Shown here in pieces: positions 35,106 through 43,410 of a stretch of DNA of 64,000 nt. The stretch is taken from positions 62,001 through 126,000 of the forward strand of contig JAEXYH010000020.1 in assembly GCA_023451735.1 (NCBI GenBank), read 5' to 3'. The notes under the pieces were generated by a model. The model was not told the origin of the DNA, did not search any database, and saw nothing but the letters and a program-made list of their open reading frames with translations. Every line of letters starts with the position of its first letter. Position 1 is the first letter of the stretch. Position numbers and translations under genes: made by a program. Origin of the DNA: Pseudomonadota bacterium. Lineage in GTDB: Bacteria; Pseudomonadota; Alphaproteobacteria; Rhizobiales; Rhizobiaceae.

Positions 35106-35888
35106 ATGAGCGGATGGCTTTCCGCCCTCTTCGACACACTCGACCCGTTCTGCGGTCCAGTTGGCATATTCACATGGCTCGGCGGCACCGGCCTTGTCTC
35201 ATGCGGCGATACCGGCTGGGGCGACGAAATCGCCTTCGGCGTCAAGGTGACGATCTCGCTGGCACTCGCAACCCTGCCCATCGGCCTGCTGATCGGTTTC
35301 CTGATCGCGCTTGCCGCCCAGTCGCAGGAAAAGCTGCTGAGGCTCGCCGCCGGTATCTACACGACAATATTTCGCGGCCTGCCCGAGCTCCTGACGCTGT
35401 TCATCGTCTATTACGGCGCCCAGACGCTGCTCCAGTCGGTGCTCTCTACCTTCGGATATGAAGGACGCGTCGAAATCAACGCTTTCGTTGCCGGCATGGT
35501 GGCGCTCGCGGTGGTGTTCTCCTCTTATTCGTCTGAAGTGCTGCTATCGGCCTTCCGTGCCATTCCGCGCGGCCAGTACGAGGCGGGCGATGCGCTTGGC
35601 CTGCGCCGCGGCAAAACGATGGTGCTGATCGTCCTGCCACAGCTCATTCGAATTGCTCTGCCTGGCCTTACCAATCTCTGGCTGATCCTCTTGAAGGATA
35701 CGTCCTATGTCTCTGTCATCGGGCTTGCCGATATCGTGCGCCAGACGGGCATTGCTGCGCGTGTCAGCAAGGAAGCCTTCTTCTTTTATTTCCTCGCTTG
35801 CCTGCTTTATCTGGTCCTGGCAATGCTCTCCTCCTATGGTCTCGGCTATATCGAACGCTGGGCCAAGCGCTCGGAGGTTTCCCGATGA
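35106..35888 (+). CDS. Amino-acid ABC transporter permease (HisQ-like)
   Basis: The 260-residue membrane protein carries the HEAT/EAA-loop pattern of polar amino-acid permeases: TIFRGLPELLTLFIVYYG and the EAA-type loop YEAGDALGLRRGKTMVLIVLPQLIR. About five or six membrane helices are predicted. It overlaps the second permease gene by four bases and is expected to form a heterodimer with it, serving the binding protein upstream. Confidence 0.93.
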   Translation: MSGWLSALFDTLDPFCGPVGIFTWLGGTGLVSCGDTGWGDEIAFGVKVTISLALATLPIGLLIGFLIALAAQSQEKLLRLAAGIYTTIFRGLPELLTLFIVYYGAQTLLQSVLSTFGYEGRVEINAFVAGMVALAVVFSSYSSEVLLSAFRAIPRGQYEAGDALGLRRGKTMVLIVLPQLIRIALPGLTNLWLILLKDTSYVSVIGLADIVRQTGIAARVSKEAFFFYFLACLLYLVLAMLSSYGLGYIERWAKRSEVSR

Positions 35889-36715
35889 GCGTTATTGAAC
35901 AATTGATCCCGCCACGCCCGGCCCCGCCGGTCGCCAAGCGTCCGCTGACGGCATCCAGGGTCTTCGGCATTGGCATTCTGGTGCTATGGGCACTGCTCGC
36001 CGCGGCACTGGTCAGCATGGTGATCGAGGGGTGGGATCCGGCTAAGTTCGAGCGCTACGGGCCGCGTTATCTCAACGGTCTGTGGACTACGTTGACGCTG
36101 GTCGGCGTTTCCATTCTGCTCGGCGCCATCCTGTCGCTGCCGATCGCATTCGCCCGCATGTCGCAGAACCGGGTTCTGAACGCGATCGCCTACGCCTATG
36201 TCTATGTCTTCCGCTCGACGCCGCTGCTCGCTCAGCTGTTCCTGATCTATTACGGGCTCGGCAGTTTCCGCCCGCAGCTCGAAGCCGTCGGTCTCTGGTG
36301 GTTTTTTCGCGAGGCTTGGTATTGCGGCCTCTTCTCGCTAACACTGAATACCGCAGCCTATCAGGCGGAAATCCTGCGAGGCGCCATCCAGAGCGTTCCC
36401 ATCGGCCAGCACGAAGGGGCAGCAGCTCTCGGCATTTCGAAGCGCGTTGCCTTCTGGAAAATCGTCCTGCCACAGGCTCTGATCGTCGCACTGCGTCCCT
36501 ATGGCAACGAGATCATCCTGATGATCAAGGGCTCGGCCGTCGTCGCAATCGTCACCGTCTACGACCTGATGGGCGAGACGCGTTATGCCTTCTCGCGCAC
36601 GTTCGATTACCAGACCTATCTCTGGGCGGCGATCTTCTACCTCACGATGGTCGAAGCTCTCCGGCATTTGTGGAACTTCATCGAAAGGCGACTGACGCGC
36701 CACTTGGTACATTAG
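35885..36715 (+). CDS. Amino-acid ABC transporter permease (HisM-like)
   Basis: The 276-residue partner permease shows YVFRSTPLLAQLFLIYYGLG and the EAA loop HEGAAALGISKRVAFWKIVLPQAL. The start is ATG 35885, overlapping the previous stop (ATGA); the frame is open further upstream but those codons lie in the first permease. A perfect inverted repeat spans its stop codon. No ATP-binding gene follows, so the complex must borrow an ATPase coded elsewhere. Confidence 0.93.
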   Translation: MSVIEQLIPPRPAPPVAKRPLTASRVFGIGILVLWALLAAALVSMVIEGWDPAKFERYGPRYLNGLWTTLTLVGVSILLGAILSLPIAFARMSQNRVLNAIAYAYVYVFRSTPLLAQLFLIYYGLGSFRPQLEAVGLWWFFREAWYCGLFSLTLNTAAYQAEILRGAIQSVPIGQHEGAAALGISKRVAFWKIVLPQALIVALRPYGNEIILMIKGSAVVAIVTVYDLMGETRYAFSRTFDYQTYLWAAIFYLTMVEALRHLWNFIERRLTRHLVH

Positions 36716-36741
36716 CAGCACTCAAGCATTTTTGCTGCTAA
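36712..36741. terminator. Hairpin at the end of the permease operon
   Basis: A perfect nine-base inverted repeat (TTAGCAGCA / TGCTGCTAA, 36712-36720 with 36733-36741) overlaps the second permease stop. It may end the operon. Confidence 0.65.
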
Positions 36742-36860
36742 CAAATTGAAATAAAATATGAATTTCGGATAAAGACGACAATTGTCAAGCTTCCGTTAAG
36801 CATGCCATGATCCCATTTCCAAGACGCAAACAATGCGTCTTGGAAAATAGGGAACAGCAG

Positions 36861-37124
36861 ATGTCGGAACTCGAAATGATGCTGCGAGGCTACGGCCTCA
36901 CCACCGCCCAGATATTCTATCGCATGCCGGACCACCCTGCTCTTCTGCAGAGCTACGTCTGGCAGCATTACGATCTCGCGCCGGACTTTCCGGAGATGAA
37001 CGGCTTTCTGAAATTCTGGGAAGAAAAGCTGGAGGGTCCGCTGCATTCCGTCCGCTACGTGCATCGCAAGCTGATCTCGGCCAGCGAGTGGCGACAGGTG
37101 AAGGGCGAGATCATCTTGCACTGA
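36861..37124 (+). CDS. usg: Usg family protein
   Basis: The 87-residue product matches the small alphaproteobacterial Usg family: LRGYGLTTAQIFYRMPDHPA, LLQSYVWQHYDLAPDFPEM and EGPLHSVRYVHRKLI. The ATG at 36861 has AGGGAA eight bases upstream; the in-frame codon at 36807 is not needed. The function is unknown; the name refers to a gene found near trpF in Caulobacter, and no trp gene is here. Confidence 0.9.
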   Translation: MSELEMMLRGYGLTTAQIFYRMPDHPALLQSYVWQHYDLAPDFPEMNGFLKFWEEKLEGPLHSVRYVHRKLISASEWRQVKGEIILH

Positions 37125-37202
37125 TCTGCGCCTTCTTGATCCTCGCGATTGCCAAACGGCGTCATGACACGTAAAGCGGCTCGCAATAACGAGGATAAGG
37201 CT

Positions 37203-38012
37203 ATGGCGAAGATCGACGAAGAAGCATTGGCGGAAGCCTATAACCGTGCCCTCGCGCATGAAAAGGCCGGCGAGATCGATGCCGCCGTCGAAGCCTATCG
37301 CCAGGTGCTCGAAATCGACCCGGAAGATCACGGTGGCGCAGCGGTGCGCATCGCCTCAATGGGCCGCGGCGAAGCGCCGCCGAAGGCGCCGGACGCCTAT
37401 GTCGAGACACTGTTCGACCAGCATGCGGAAAGTTTTGAAGACATCCTCGTCGAGCAACTCGGTTATGCCGTTCCGGTCCTGGTGCGCCAGCGCCTGCAGG
37501 AGTTGAATCTCGGCCCGTTCAAACGCATGCTCGATCTCGGCTGCGGCACGGGCCTGACCGGCGGCACGCTGCGCGACATGGTCGATGATATTACCGGCAT
37601 CGACATTTCCGAAAACATGGTCGAGATCGCCCACGAAAAAGACCTCTACGAAACGCTCTATGTCGCCGAAGTCGAGGATTTTCTCGAAGACAATGACGAC
37701 GATGCCTTCGATCTTGTCACCGCGACCGACGTCCTTCCCTATCTCGGTGCGATTGAACCACTGTTCTTCGGCGCCGCCGAAAACATGGTCACCGGCGGCC
37801 TGTTCATCTTCTCATGCGAGTCTCTGCCCGAAGGCGATGAACGGACCTATACGGTCGGCCCCCACCAGCGTTTTCTGCATTCGCCCGCCTATATCCGCAC
37901 ACGGCTCGCCGATACCGGTTTCGAGCTTGTCGAAATGATAGACATCAACGTGCGCATGCAGGACGGCAATCCAAGCCCGGGGCATCTGGTCATCGCGAAG
38001 TTGAAGGGCTAA
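37203..38012 (+). CDS. TPR-containing class I SAM-dependent methyltransferase
   Basis: The 269-residue cytosolic protein starts with a TPR-like helical pair (EAYNRALAHEKAGEIDAAVEA, residues ~9-45) and continues with a Rossmann methyltransferase domain: motif I FKRMLDLGCGTGLTGG, motif II DDITGIDISENMVEIA, and VTATDVLPYLGAIEPL. A YVETLFDQHAESFEDILVEQLGY segment links the two. The closest known type is the trans-aconitate or ubiquinone-like methyltransferase fold; the substrate is unknown. The ATG at 37203 has GAGGATAAGG upstream. Confidence 0.9.
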   Translation: MAKIDEEALAEAYNRALAHEKAGEIDAAVEAYRQVLEIDPEDHGGAAVRIASMGRGEAPPKAPDAYVETLFDQHAESFEDILVEQLGYAVPVLVRQRLQELNLGPFKRMLDLGCGTGLTGGTLRDMVDDITGIDISENMVEIAHEKDLYETLYVAEVEDFLEDNDDDAFDLVTATDVLPYLGAIEPLFFGAAENMVTGGLFIFSCESLPEGDERTYTVGPHQRFLHSPAYIRTRLADTGFELVEMIDINVRMQDGNPSPGHLVIAKLKG

Positions 38013-38039
38013 TTTCTGCGCTTCCACGCGGATGTCGAG

Positions 38040-38183
38040 CCGACATCGCCCCCTCAGCCTGCCGGCACCTTCTCTCCGCAAGAGGGGCGAAGGAGGTAAA
38101 CAGCAAGGTCTCGGCTCACGCCGACATCAATTGAGGCAAGTCCCCTCGCCCCATTTACGGGGAGAGGGTTAGGGTGAGGGGCA
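38040..38183. repeat. Rhizobial intergenic palindromic repeat (RIME-like)
   Basis: Two palindromic halves are visible: CCTGCCGGCACCTTCTCTCC with CGAAGG-type return around 38055-38095, and CCCCTCGCCCCATTTACGGG followed by GAGAGGGTTAGGGTGAGGGG around 38139-38181. Such CCCTCTCCCC...GGGTGAGGGG modules recur in many rhizobial genomes between genes. It lies directly before the DinB-family gene, whose GTG start follows within ten bases. Confidence 0.75.
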
Positions 38184-38187
38184 TTTC

Positions 38188-38766
38188 GTGAAGACGGCAA
38201 CAACATCGGAGCGTTACTTCCTCGCCCAGGCCTATAACAATGCCTGGGCCAATCATCGGCTGCTGAAAGTCTGCGCGCGGCTGTCCGCCGGCGAGCTAGC
38301 CGCGCCTCGGGTGAGCTTTTTCCCGTCGATCATCCATACATTGAACCATATCCTCACTGTCGACTGGCTTTATGTCGGCGCGCTGGAGGGCGACTGTCCG
38401 GGCGCTTCCGCCTTCGAGCCGGAAATCCCGTTTCCCGCCTTTGTCGATCTCGACCGCGAGCAGCGAGTAGCCGATGGCCGCCTCATCCGCCACTGTCGTG
38501 GACTGAGTGCCGAAACGCTCGGTGCCGAGATCCGCATCCCGCGCGACACACATGTGCAGGTCGAGCCGGCCGACCGTATCCTGCTGCATCTCTTCCAGCA
38601 CCAGATACATCATCGCGGACAGGTTCACGCGATGATGTCCGGCACGTCGGTGAAGCCGCCGCAACTGGACGAATTCTTTCCATCAGACCCGGCCGAACAG
38701 GCGCTCAGAGCGCAGGATCTGGCAGAACTCGGGTTTACCGAATCCATGATCTGGAGTGATCGATAA
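38188..38766 (+). CDS. DinB family protein
   Basis: The 192-residue protein has the four-helix DinB/YfiT fold with metal-ligand histidines in SIIHTLNHILTVDWLY and LFQHQIHHRGQVHAMM. Members include thiol transferases and damage-inducible proteins; many have no known reaction. The start is GTG 38188, right after the intergenic repeat, with GGTGAGGGG as a possible ribosome site supplied by the repeat itself. The stop overlaps the next gene by one base. Confidence 0.9.
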   Translation: MKTATTSERYFLAQAYNNAWANHRLLKVCARLSAGELAAPRVSFFPSIIHTLNHILTVDWLYVGALEGDCPGASAFEPEIPFPAFVDLDREQRVADGRLIRHCRGLSAETLGAEIRIPRDTHVQVEPADRILLHLFQHQIHHRGQVHAMMSGTSVKPPQLDEFFPSDPAEQALRAQDLAELGFTESMIWSDR

Positions 38767-39176
38767 TGCTGTATTTCGTCATCAAGGCCCTGCACCTTCT
38801 ATCCGACTTCCTGCTGATCGGCGGCATGCTGATCAATGCCTTCGTCATCTCGATGGTGCCGCCGCCGATCCGGGTCGGCGTGATCGTGGCGCTTCGGAGA
38901 TACGATCGCACCGTGACAACCGCGGCGCTTGCCGGCGCTTGGATCTTCGGCCTCTGGCTTGCGATCGGTTATATCGGCTTCTCGGACGGCTGGCTGCACG
39001 CGAAATTCCTGTTCGTCATCCTGCTGTCGGCACTGCACGGCATGCAGCAGGCTGCGATGCGCAAGATGGTCGCCGATCCGAAACTCGATCCGAACGGTTT
39101 CGTGCGGCTCGGCATGCCGATCATCCTGATCTGTCTCGTGCTTGTGTTGGCGCTGGCTGTCATCAAGCCGTTCTGA
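38766..39176 (+). CDS. Small membrane protein, CopD/HemJ-like
   Basis: The 136-residue protein has four predicted membrane helices (VIKALHLLSDFLLIGGMLIN; TVTTAALAGAWIFGLWLAIG; HAKFLFVILLSALHGMQQAA; GMPIILICLVLVLALAVI). The spacing and the KALH and LHAKFLFVILL segments recall CopD and HemJ-type haem or copper proteins, with two histidines facing the membrane. This is a weak match. It is translationally coupled to the DinB-family gene. Confidence 0.7.
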   Translation: MLYFVIKALHLLSDFLLIGGMLINAFVISMVPPPIRVGVIVALRRYDRTVTTAALAGAWIFGLWLAIGYIGFSDGWLHAKFLFVILLSALHGMQQAAMRKMVADPKLDPNGFVRLGMPIILICLVLVLALAVIKPF

Positions 39177-39302
39177 TCCGAGCTTTCCTCGTCTCCAATT
39201 CCGAATTTGCCGCAAAACAGCCTGTTTTGCATCGTCGCAAGAAGTAGGTGAGAAAACGATTCAGAATCAGATTCCGGCGACGATCCGGACTGGAGAGGGC
39301 GA

Positions 39303-40379
39303 ATGACTGGGAATTCAGACAGACTGCGTATTGCCATCTTGTTCGGCGGGCGTTCGGCGGAACATGACGTTTCGGTGCTTTCTGCCACTAACGTGATGAA
39401 TGCGCTCGATCCGGCAAAATACGATGCAGTGCCGATCTTCGTCAGTCGAGACGGCCGATGGCTGCTCAGCGCCTTCGAAGGCGGCACGCTTTCAAAACCG
39501 GCAAGCGGTACGCAGCTCTCCCTGATTGCCGGCGGTCAGGGCCGACTTTTTGCTCTTCCCGAGGGTGCTGCGCCTTACGAATTGCCCCGCATAGACATTC
39601 TCTTTCCCGTGCTCCACGGCCTGCATGGCGAAGACGGGGCGGTTCAGGGTCTGGCGGAGGTGGCGCGGGTGCCGCTCGCCGGCTGCGGCATTCTTGGTTC
39701 AGCCAATGCGCTCGACAAGGATATTGCCAAGCGGCTGTTCAACGAGGCCGGCATTCCGGCCGCACGCTCGGTGACGATTTATCAAAACCACGCCCCGAAT
39801 TTCGAGGAACTGGAACAAGCGCTCGGGCTGCCGGTCTTCATCAAGCCCGCCCGCCAGGGATCATCGGTCGGCGTCAGCAAGGTCGCGACTGCCGCCGAAT
39901 ACCAGTCGGCCCTGTCGGAAGGGTTTCGGCATGACGGCAAGCTTCTCGCGGAGGAATTCATCAAAGGACGCGAGATCGAATGCGCGGTGCTGGAAGCCAC
40001 TGACAGCAGCCTGTTCGTCTCCAGGACCGGAGAAATCACCCCGGCGGACAGCCACGGTTTTTACTCCTATGATGCGAAATATATCGACGAGGACGGCGCC
40101 GCGTTGAAGGTCCCGGCCGACCTGCAGCAGGATGTCGAGGACGAGATCCGCGGATTGGCGGTCAGGGCTTTTCGCGCACTCGGTTGTGATGGAATGGCGC
40201 GGGCGGACTTCTTCCTTACCGCAGAGGGACGCATATTCGTCAACGAGCTGAACACCATTCCCGGTTTCACCGATATCAGCATGTATTCCAAGGTGATGGG
40301 TGCAAGCGGCGTCAGCTATCCTGAAGTCATCAACCGGCTGGTCGAACATGGTCTGGCTCGGGCGAGCCGATCGATCTGA
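39303..40379 (+). CDS. ddl: D-alanine--D-alanine ligase
   Basis: The 358-residue ATP-grasp ligase makes the D-Ala-D-Ala dipeptide for peptidoglycan. Motifs: ILFGGRSAEHDVSVLSA, FPVLHGLHGEDGAVQGL, GSANALDKDIAKRLF, VFIKPARQGSSVGVSKV, KGREIECAVLE and FVNELNTIPGFTDISMYSK. The length and the long loop between the first motifs suit the DdlA type. It is a single gene apart from the division/murein cluster where rhizobia usually carry ddlB. GGAGAGGGCGA precedes the ATG. Confidence 0.95.
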   Translation: MTGNSDRLRIAILFGGRSAEHDVSVLSATNVMNALDPAKYDAVPIFVSRDGRWLLSAFEGGTLSKPASGTQLSLIAGGQGRLFALPEGAAPYELPRIDILFPVLHGLHGEDGAVQGLAEVARVPLAGCGILGSANALDKDIAKRLFNEAGIPAARSVTIYQNHAPNFEELEQALGLPVFIKPARQGSSVGVSKVATAAEYQSALSEGFRHDGKLLAEEFIKGREIECAVLEATDSSLFVSRTGEITPADSHGFYSYDAKYIDEDGAALKVPADLQQDVEDEIRGLAVRAFRALGCDGMARADFFLTAEGRIFVNELNTIPGFTDISMYSKVMGASGVSYPEVINRLVEHGLARASRSI

Positions 40380-40396
40380 TCGGCCCGGCCAAATTA

Positions 40397-41233
40397 TCAG
40401 GCTTTCCCAAGGATCGTATCGAGCAGCTTTCCTTCGATTTCCGCCAGTGCCGGATCGCCATGTCGGCGCTGGCCATCCCTCGGAATCTCGATATCCAGGC
40501 TGATCCGCCCTTCGTCGAGAACGATCACCCGGTCAGCCAGATGCACTGCTTCGCCCACGTCATGCGTGACGAGAACTGCGGTGAAGCCGAGTTCGCGCCA
40601 GACATCCGTCACCAGATCCTGCATGCCGAGGCGCGTCAAAGCATCGAGCGCACCGAGCGGTTCATCGAGAGCCAAAAGGCCCGGACGGCTGACCAGAGCC
40701 CGCGCCAGCGCTACACGCTGGCGCTGGCCGCCGGAAAGTTTTGACGGCCAGTCGCTTGCCTTTTCCGACAGTTGCACGCCCGCCAAGGCCCGCTCAGCCT
40801 CGCGGCGTCCAAAAGATTTAGGCACACCGTCGCCCAGTCCGACGGCAACATTATCTGCCACCGAGAACCAAGGCAGAAGCCGAGGCTCCTGGAAGACGAT
40901 ACGTGAATTGGGCTCCACCGCCCGGCCCTCCTCGTCGACGAAGTCGATCCGGCCGCCGGTCGGCTCGTCCAGTCCGACGAGAAGCCGCAAAAGCGTGCTT
41001 TTGCCGCAACCGCTCTTGCCGACGATCGCCACAAACTGCCCGGCGGGTATGTCGAGATCGATGCCGCGCAGCACCCGATTGTCGCCGAACCGCTTTTCGA
41101 CACCGCGCAATTTCAGGCCAGCCGGTTGCGGCGCTGCATGGTCTTGCGGGTCGACGGGAAATGAAGCGTGATGCGCGTCGAGTTCGGCATCCGAGATGAA
41201 AGCGAGTGGCGACTGATAGGGTCCGATGGGCAT
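40397..41233 (-). CDS. ssuB: Aliphatic sulfonate ABC transporter ATP-binding protein
   Basis: The 278-residue ATPase has Walker A GKSGCGKSTLLRLL, Q-loop RIVFQEPRLLPW, signature LSGGQRQRVALARAL, Walker B LLALDEPLGALD and switch His VLVTHDVGEAVHLAD, all typical of the nitrate/sulfonate/taurine subfamily. The start is ATG 41233 with AAGGA upstream, ten bases after the ssuC stop; the frame extends into ssuC but that is a shadow. It is the last gene of ssuADCB. Confidence 0.93.
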   Translation of the reverse strand: MPIGPYQSPLAFISDAELDAHHASFPVDPQDHAAPQPAGLKLRGVEKRFGDNRVLRGIDLDIPAGQFVAIVGKSGCGKSTLLRLLVGLDEPTGGRIDFVDEEGRAVEPNSRIVFQEPRLLPWFSVADNVAVGLGDGVPKSFGRREAERALAGVQLSEKASDWPSKLSGGQRQRVALARALVSRPGLLALDEPLGALDALTRLGMQDLVTDVWRELGFTAVLVTHDVGEAVHLADRVIVLDEGRISLDIEIPRDGQRRHGDPALAEIEGKLLDTILGKA

Positions 41234-41243
41234 ATTATATTCC

Positions 41244-42158
41244 TTATCGCTGGTAAGCAGGATTCCAAGAAAGCGCGGCGCGCTCCAGCGCCCTTGCAAC
41301 GACATCGGCCAGCTTGCCGAGCACCGCGTAGATGACGAGCGCGAGCACGACGACATCGGTCATCATGAATTCGCGGGCGGTGTTGGCCATGTAGCCGATG
41401 CCGGAATTGGCAGCTATCGATTCAGACACGATCAGCGTTAGCCACATGATGCCGAGCGCATATCGGAGGCCGACGAAGATCGACGGCAGAGCGCCGGGAA
41501 AAATCACCTTGCGGAACAGCGACCAGCCGCTCATGCCGTAAATACGCCCCATCTCCAGCAGGTCGCGATCGACATTTTTCACCCCGTGATAGGTATTGAG
41601 GTAAATGGGGAAAAGCACGCCGAGCGAAGTGAGGAAAAGTTTTGCCTCTTCGCCGATGCCGAACCAGAGGATGACGAGCGGGATCATCGCCAGATGCGGA
41701 ATGGTGCGCAGCATCTGCAACGTCGTGTCGGTCAGTTGTTCCGACAATTTCGACACGCCGTTGGCGATGCCGAGCAGAAAGCCGATAGAGCCCCCGATCA
41801 GAAGCCCGCTCAGTGCCCGGGCACCGCTGACGCCGATATCGCGCGCCAGCTCGCCGGAGAGCAACCGCTCCCAGAAGGCCGCAACCACCGCCAACGGCGA
41901 CGGCATGATCCGGTCGGAAATAAATCCAGCGGATGAGCCGGCCTGCCAGAGAACCACCAAAGTCACCGGCAGGAGAAAAGGCAGAAGCGCACCGCCGGAA
42001 AAGCTGCGCGAGCGTGCCGGTTGCCCGTCACTCGCCCGCACAACCTTTCCCGCCGCACCCCTGGGAGGAGTTGAATAGTCCGCGGCCGCCGATTGTATCC
42101 TGTCTTCCTTGATTTGCCTTGAGCCACGGCCTTCCGAAAACGTATCGATTGTCGTCAT
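41244..42158 (-). CDS. ssuC: Aliphatic sulfonate ABC transporter permease
   Basis: The 304-residue membrane protein has an unusually long hydrophilic N-terminus (residues 1-55), then six helices with the permease loop MGRIYGMSGWSLFRKVIFPGALPSIFVGLRYALG-type signature (residues ~205-238, EAA-like). TIPHLAMIPLVILWFGIGEE is characteristic of SsuC/TauC. It lies between ssuD and ssuB on the same strand. Confidence 0.93.
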   Translation of the reverse strand: MTTIDTFSEGRGSRQIKEDRIQSAAADYSTPPRGAAGKVVRASDGQPARSRSFSGGALLPFLLPVTLVVLWQAGSSAGFISDRIMPSPLAVVAAFWERLLSGELARDIGVSGARALSGLLIGGSIGFLLGIANGVSKLSEQLTDTTLQMLRTIPHLAMIPLVILWFGIGEEAKLFLTSLGVLFPIYLNTYHGVKNVDRDLLEMGRIYGMSGWSLFRKVIFPGALPSIFVGLRYALGIMWLTLIVSESIAANSGIGYMANTAREFMMTDVVVLALVIYAVLGKLADVVARALERAALSWNPAYQR

Positions 42159-42179
42159 TGTCTGGCCCTCGCCGTTCGA

Positions 42180-43355
42180 TCAGGATGCAGCAACGGCGCG
42201 GATGGTCGCGTGACCGCCGCCGCCGAAGAGCGGTTTTTGCGACGCGAACTCGTTGCCGAAACCGGCCCGCTGTTCCTCGCGTATCAAGCCGAGTTCGGGG
42301 AAAAGCAGTTCCGCCACCCGGTAGGCCTCTTCCAGATGCGGATAACCGGAACCGATCACCGTCTCGATCCCGAGGTCCTGATATTCGCGCAGGCGGGCCG
42401 CCACTGTTTTCGGTGAACCGACCAGCGCCGTACCGGCGCCCGAGCGCACCAGACCGATACCCGCCCACAGGTTCGGCGAGACTTCCAGACTGTCGCGACG
42501 CCCATTGTGGAGCGCCGCCATGCGCCGCTGGCCGACACTGTCGGAATCTTGGGCAAAATGTGCCTGCGCCTTGGCGATCGTCTCGTCCGAGAGTTTGGAG
42601 ATCAGCCTGTCAGCGGCCTCCCATGCCTCCTCGTCTGTCTCGCGGACGATGAAGTGCAGGCGAATGCCGAAAGAGATCTCCCTGCCCCGCTTTTCAGCGG
42701 CAGCGCGCACGGCCCTGATCTTCTGCTCCACCTGTTCCGGCGGCTCCCCCCAGGTCAGGTATTTGTCGCCGCGACCGGCAAAGAATTCGATACCTGCATC
42801 CGACGATCCGCCGAAATAAAGCGGTGGTCGCGGCTGCTGAATGGTCGGGAAACCGAGCCGGGCGTTCTTCGCCTTGATGTGCTTGCCGTCGAAATCCGCA
42901 TGCCCCGTGGTGACGAGATCCTCAAAGACCTGAAAGAACTCCTCCGCATGGGTGTAACGTTCGTCATGCTCGAGAAAAATTCCGTCGCCTGCGAGTTCCG
43001 ATGGATTGCCGCCGACTACGATATTGAGCAGCAGCCTGCCGTTCGTCACTCGGTCGAGCGCAGCGGCGAGCCTCGCGTAATAGGCGGGTGCGGCGGTGCC
43101 GGGGCGGATCGCCACCAGAAATTTCAGTTTTTCGGTAAAGGGCGCCAGCGCCGCTGCCGTGACGAAGGATTCCTCGCAGGAAACGCCGGTCGGCAGAAGC
43201 ACGCCCGAATACCCCAGCCGGTCCACCGCCTGCGCCAGCTCACGCAGATAACGGTGTTCGGGAGGGCGGTTGAGTTCGCTTCCTCCGAGATAGGTGCCGT
43301 CGCCGGCCGTCGGAATGAACCACAGGAAATCGATTGGTTTGGACGTCTCTGTCAT
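42180..43355 (-). CDS. ssuD: FMNH2-dependent alkanesulfonate monooxygenase
   Basis: The 391-residue luciferase-fold enzyme splits alkanesulfonates to aldehyde and sulfite using reduced FMN. Features: DFLWFIPTAGDGTYLGGS at the N-terminus, GVLLPTGVSCEESFV (the conserved active-site Cys), NIVVGGNPSELAGDGIFLEHDERY, LYFGGSSDAGIEFFA and ALVGSPKTVAARLREY. No ssuE flavin reductase adjoins it, so reduced flavin must come from another gene. Confidence 0.94.
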   Translation of the reverse strand: MTETSKPIDFLWFIPTAGDGTYLGGSELNRPPEHRYLRELAQAVDRLGYSGVLLPTGVSCEESFVTAAALAPFTEKLKFLVAIRPGTAAPAYYARLAAALDRVTNGRLLLNIVVGGNPSELAGDGIFLEHDERYTHAEEFFQVFEDLVTTGHADFDGKHIKAKNARLGFPTIQQPRPPLYFGGSSDAGIEFFAGRGDKYLTWGEPPEQVEQKIRAVRAAAEKRGREISFGIRLHFIVRETDEEAWEAADRLISKLSDETIAKAQAHFAQDSDSVGQRRMAALHNGRRDSLEVSPNLWAGIGLVRSGAGTALVGSPKTVAARLREYQDLGIETVIGSGYPHLEEAYRVAELLFPELGLIREEQRAGFGNEFASQKPLFGGGGHATIRAVAAS

Positions 43356-43410
43356 CTGGAAAATCCTTGATCGCTATCGGGTGGCTTCTGTCTTTTTGGC
43401 GGGCGCCGAT

